NCBI GenBank assembly: GCA_903893935.1
Contig: CAITOD010000619.1
Span: 1-7,078 of the forward strand
Length of the DNA: 7,078 bases
Direction: 5' to 3'
Source of the DNA: an uncultured Sphingomonadales bacterium
GTDB lineage: Bacteria > Pseudomonadota > Alphaproteobacteria > Sphingomonadales > Sphingomonadaceae
Part shown: positions 4,421-7,078 of the stretch, in pieces
How positions within the stretch are numbered: position 1 is the first letter of the stretch
Layout: the number at the start of each line of letters is the position of its first letter
Notes under the pieces: model-generated
The model's database searches: none
What the model was told of the DNA's origin: nothing
The model's input: the letters and a program-made list of their open reading frames with translations, nothing else
Made by a program: the position numbers and the translations under genes

Positions 4421-7027
4421 ATGACATCACGCACGCACTACCGCAATTTTGGCGCCGGAATGATCACGCTCGGGCTGGCGCTGGCTGCGAGCGAGGCTCA
4501 CGCCCAGTCGACGGGTACGCTCGATTTCGACAAGGAAATCGTCGTAACCGCGCACAAGGCCGAAAAGGGCATCGGCGGCGTCGATGTACCCGACACTTCG
4601 AAGGCCAAAGCCACGCTGACCCAGGACTGGATCAAGCACCAGGTCGGCGGTCAATCGGTCAACGACCTGATCAACTATGTGCCCGGCGTCAGCTACACCA
4701 ACAACGACCCTTATGGCGGTACCAGCGGCAACTTCTACATTCGCGGCTTTGACAACACCCGCGTTTCCGAAACCTTCGACGGTGTCACGCTGAACGACGA
4801 CGGCAACTACGCGCTGTACGGCGGCGAATTGCTCGACAGCGAAGTGATCGAATCGGTGACGGTGAACCTCGGTACGACCGACGTCGACAGCCCGACCTCG
4901 TCGGCCACCGGCTCGACGGTCAACTTTGTGTCTCACACGCCGTCGGACCAGCTGGGCGGCAAGTTCGCCGGCGGCTATGGCACCAACAATTTCTACCGCC
5001 TGTTCGGCATGGTCGAAACCGGTCAGGTCGGGCCGTTCGGCACCAAAGCGTGGTTTTCGGCCAGCCGCACCGGCAACGATTCGCCCTACAACAACTACGG
5101 CAAGATCAGCCGCTGGGAATTGAACGGCAAAGTCTACCAGCCGATCCACGACGGCCACGACGACTTCCTGTCGCTCGCCGGTTTCTATGTGGTGCTGCGC
5201 AACAATTTCTCGGGCAGCGATCCTGTCTCGACCGTGCCGCTTGCGGCCGACAACGGTACCGGGTTCCAGTATTTCCCGTCGTCGTACAAGAACGCGTATT
5301 ACACTTATGCACCGTGCACGACGGCAACGGCGACCGCCGGCACCGCCGATACCACCAACACGTGCGGCAGCGCGTTTGAATACCGGCCCAACCCGGCCAA
5401 CTTGTTCAACTTGCGCGGCGCGTTGAAACTGACGCTGTTCGACGGCCTGACGCTGACCGCCGACCCGAGCTACCAGTTCACCAAAGCCAATGGCGGCGGC
5501 ACGTCTGCAGCCAATGAAGGTTTTGGCAAAGTCGGCACCGACACCACCGCGACCGGCTATATCAACGGCACCTATTACTTCGGCAAAGACCTCAACGGCG
5601 ATGGCGACACGCTCGATTCGGTCAGAATCTATGTGCCGAGCCAGACCAAGACGCACCGCGTCGCGCTGACTTCGTCGCTGCGGTATGATGCGACGCCGAC
5701 GCAGACGGTGCGTGTGGCTTATGCCTTTGCCCGCTCGGACATCACCCAGACCGGTGAAGCGGGCCTGCTCAACAGCAACGGCAGCCCGGTCAACGTCTAT
5801 GCGATCGATGCGCCGGTGCTGGACGCCAATGGCAATCTGGTCGAAAAACGCGACACCGAGTCGGTGGCCGAACTCAACCAGATCTCGGGCGAATACCGCG
5901 GTCAGTTCTTCGACAAGCGCCTGACCGTGTCGCTCGGGGTGCGCGCGCCGTTCCTGCACCGCGTGCTCGATGATTACTGCTTCACCCGCAATGGTGCAGG
6001 CGCCACGTCATCGTCGGTCTGCGTGTTTGGCGCGACCGCCACTGCTTATGCAGCAGCGAACCCTTACGGCTACACCGCAGCGACCGGCGTGGTGACCGGT
6101 GCGGCCACCCCGCAAGAGCGCAAGTACAACTATCATTCGGTCCTGCCCAACCTCGGCGCGACTTACAAATTTCAAGATCGCGGCGAAGTGTTTTTCAACT
6201 ATTCCGAAGGGTTCCAGGCCCCCTACACCACGTCGCTCTACAGCACGTTCTACTATCCGCAGGGCACGCCCGGGATCGAACCGCTGCCTGAAAAGACCGA
6301 CAACTTCGACCTCGGCTATCGCTACAAGGATCGTCGTTTCAACGGCCAGGTCGATCTGTGGTACACGCATTACAGCAACAAGCTGGGCACTTCGTTCGAC
6401 ACCGTCCAGCAGATCACCACGTATACCAACCTCGGCCCGGTGCAGCGGTATGGCATTGATGCCAATGCCAGCTACAAGATCACCCCGCACGTGCTTGGCT
6501 ACGGATTTGTCTCGTGGCTGCATTCGCGGATCGAAGGCAACACGATCAACGGCCTGACCGGCTGTTCGGCCACCGTTCTTGCGGTCCAGGTCGGCCAGTC
6601 CGCGTGCGTGGGCACGGCGACATATCTCTTGACCGCCGACAAGTCCGAATCCGCCATACCGCACTTCATGATCGGCGGTCGTCTGCAAGGCGACTTCGGT
6701 CCGCTGACGGTCGGCGCGCAAGTCAAACATACCGCCGATCGGTTTGTGAACGATGAAAATGTCGGCTTCTATTCGTCCGGCAACGCTCTGGTTGCCAACG
6801 GCACGCCAGTGTGGGGCACCAAGTATCCGTCCTACACCACCGTCGATTTCGATGCCCGCTACACGATTAGCGGCAAGTCTTACTTGCAGTTCAACGTGAC
6901 CAACTTGTTCAACACCTATTATGTCGGCTCGGTCAGCCCCAACACGTCGGCGCTGCAAACGGGCGGCACCACCGCGCAGGTAAGCCCGCCGCGCGCGGTG
7001 ATCGGAACGCTGGCGATCGCTTACTGA
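4421..7027 (+). CDS. TonB-dependent outer membrane receptor
   Basis: This is an 868-residue TonB-dependent receptor, complete from signal peptide to last strand. Residues 1-28 are a Sec signal peptide ending AHA|QS. A TonB box EIVVTA lies at 39-44. The plug domain (about 55-175) includes SVNDLINYVPGVSY, NFYIRGFDNTR and GSTVNFVS, and the rest is a 22-strand type barrel with NYSEGFQAP, DLGYRYKD and a terminal ...GTLAIAY strand. There is no N-terminal STN signalling domain, so control through a FecR-type anti-sigma factor is not expected. Such receptors import siderophores, vitamins, glycans or other large nutrients using TonB-ExbBD energy; the substrate cannot be told from sequence. The six cysteines form three close pairs (299/315, 520/534, 715/729), and a Ca-loop-like DLNGDGDTLD lies at 390-399. 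The ATG at 4421 follows GGGGA with 6-nt spacing. No periplasmic binding protein or enzyme partner gene lies within the window. Confidence 0.95.
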   Translation: MTSRTHYRNFGAGMITLGLALAASEAHAQSTGTLDFDKEIVVTAHKAEKGIGGVDVPDTSKAKATLTQDWIKHQVGGQSVNDLINYVPGVSYTNNDPYGGTSGNFYIRGFDNTRVSETFDGVTLNDDGNYALYGGELLDSEVIESVTVNLGTTDVDSPTSSATGSTVNFVSHTPSDQLGGKFAGGYGTNNFYRLFGMVETGQVGPFGTKAWFSASRTGNDSPYNNYGKISRWELNGKVYQPIHDGHDDFLSLAGFYVVLRNNFSGSDPVSTVPLAADNGTGFQYFPSSYKNAYYTYAPCTTATATAGTADTTNTCGSAFEYRPNPANLFNLRGALKLTLFDGLTLTADPSYQFTKANGGGTSAANEGFGKVGTDTTATGYINGTYYFGKDLNGDGDTLDSVRIYVPSQTKTHRVALTSSLRYDATPTQTVRVAYAFARSDITQTGEAGLLNSNGSPVNVYAIDAPVLDANGNLVEKRDTESVAELNQISGEYRGQFFDKRLTVSLGVRAPFLHRVLDDYCFTRNGAGATSSSVCVFGATATAYAAANPYGYTAATGVVTGAATPQERKYNYHSVLPNLGATYKFQDRGEVFFNYSEGFQAPYTTSLYSTFYYPQGTPGIEPLPEKTDNFDLGYRYKDRRFNGQVDLWYTHYSNKLGTSFDTVQQITTYTNLGPVQRYGIDANASYKITPHVLGYGFVSWLHSRIEGNTINGLTGCSATVLAVQVGQSACVGTATYLLTADKSESAIPHFMIGGRLQGDFGPLTVGAQVKHTADRFVNDENVGFYSSGNALVANGTPVWGTKYPSYTTVDFDARYTISGKSYLQFNVTNLFNTYYVGSVSPNTSALQTGGTTAQVSPPRAVIGTLAIAY

Positions 7028-7051
7028 TCACCTGCCAGGCGCAAACAACGG

Positions 7052-7078
7052 GGGCGGCGATGCCAGGCATCGCCGCCC
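7052..7078 (+). terminator. Probable terminator hairpin of the TonB receptor gene (cut by window edge)
   Basis: A perfect 12-bp GC-rich inverted repeat (7052-7063 with 7067-7078) around a CAG loop starts 25 nt after the receptor stop codon. The window ends at the last base of the stem, so the U-tract that would prove an intrinsic terminator is not visible. Confidence 0.65.

Noticed and set aside
4427..5959. 510-codon minus-strand open frame inside the TonB receptor gene
   Set aside because: Val/Arg/Ala-rich antisense shadow of a well-supported receptor, with no recognisable domain and no ribosome binding site.

Overview
The window looks like chromosomal DNA from an alphaproteobacterium of the order Sphingomonadales (Sphingomonas/Novosphingobium type). 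The reasons are high GC, a SapC-family gene, a CpdR-type response regulator next to an N-formylglutamate amidohydrolase gene, and a large outer-membrane TonB-dependent receptor with a sphingomonad-style signal peptide and an EIVVTA TonB box. No genus can be fixed from sequence reading alone. I see no phage, transposon, CRISPR or plasmid functions.

Layout, left to right. (1) 2-1240, +: the 3' part of an FAD-linked dehydrogenase of the GlcD / D-2-hydroxyglutarate dehydrogenase type, cut by the left window edge. (2) 1376-2155, +: a SapC-family protein with its own candidate promoter and a strong intrinsic terminator at 2205-2238. (3) 2337-2480, +: a compact non-coding transcription unit with a well-spaced promoter, three hairpins, a CCTCCTCCC anti-Shine-Dalgarno motif and a clean terminator. 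I read it as a trans-acting small RNA of about 105 nt resembling the alphaproteobacterial CCUCCUCCC-motif sRNAs. (4) 2492-3457, -: N-formylglutamate amidohydrolase family protein, convergent with the small RNA. (5) 3635-4024, +: CpdR, divergent from the amidohydrolase. (6) 4112-4186, +: tRNA-Val(GAC) with encoded CCA and a terminator. (7) 4421-7027, +: an 868-aa TonB-dependent receptor, preceded by a leader hairpin that can cover its ribosome binding site and followed by a GC-rich inverted repeat at the right edge.

The genes do not form one operon; nearly every unit has its own promoter and terminator. Functionally the window mixes core housekeeping (tRNA-Val, the cell-cycle proteolysis regulator CpdR, 2-hydroxyacid oxidation, formyl-amino-acid hydrolysis) with envelope and nutrient functions (SapC, TonB receptor). 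The part most worth a second look is the unannotated small RNA. Its C-rich loop can be paired on paper with the ribosome binding site of the TonB receptor in the same window, but that is a hypothesis only, because CU-rich loops can pair with many G-rich ribosome binding sites.
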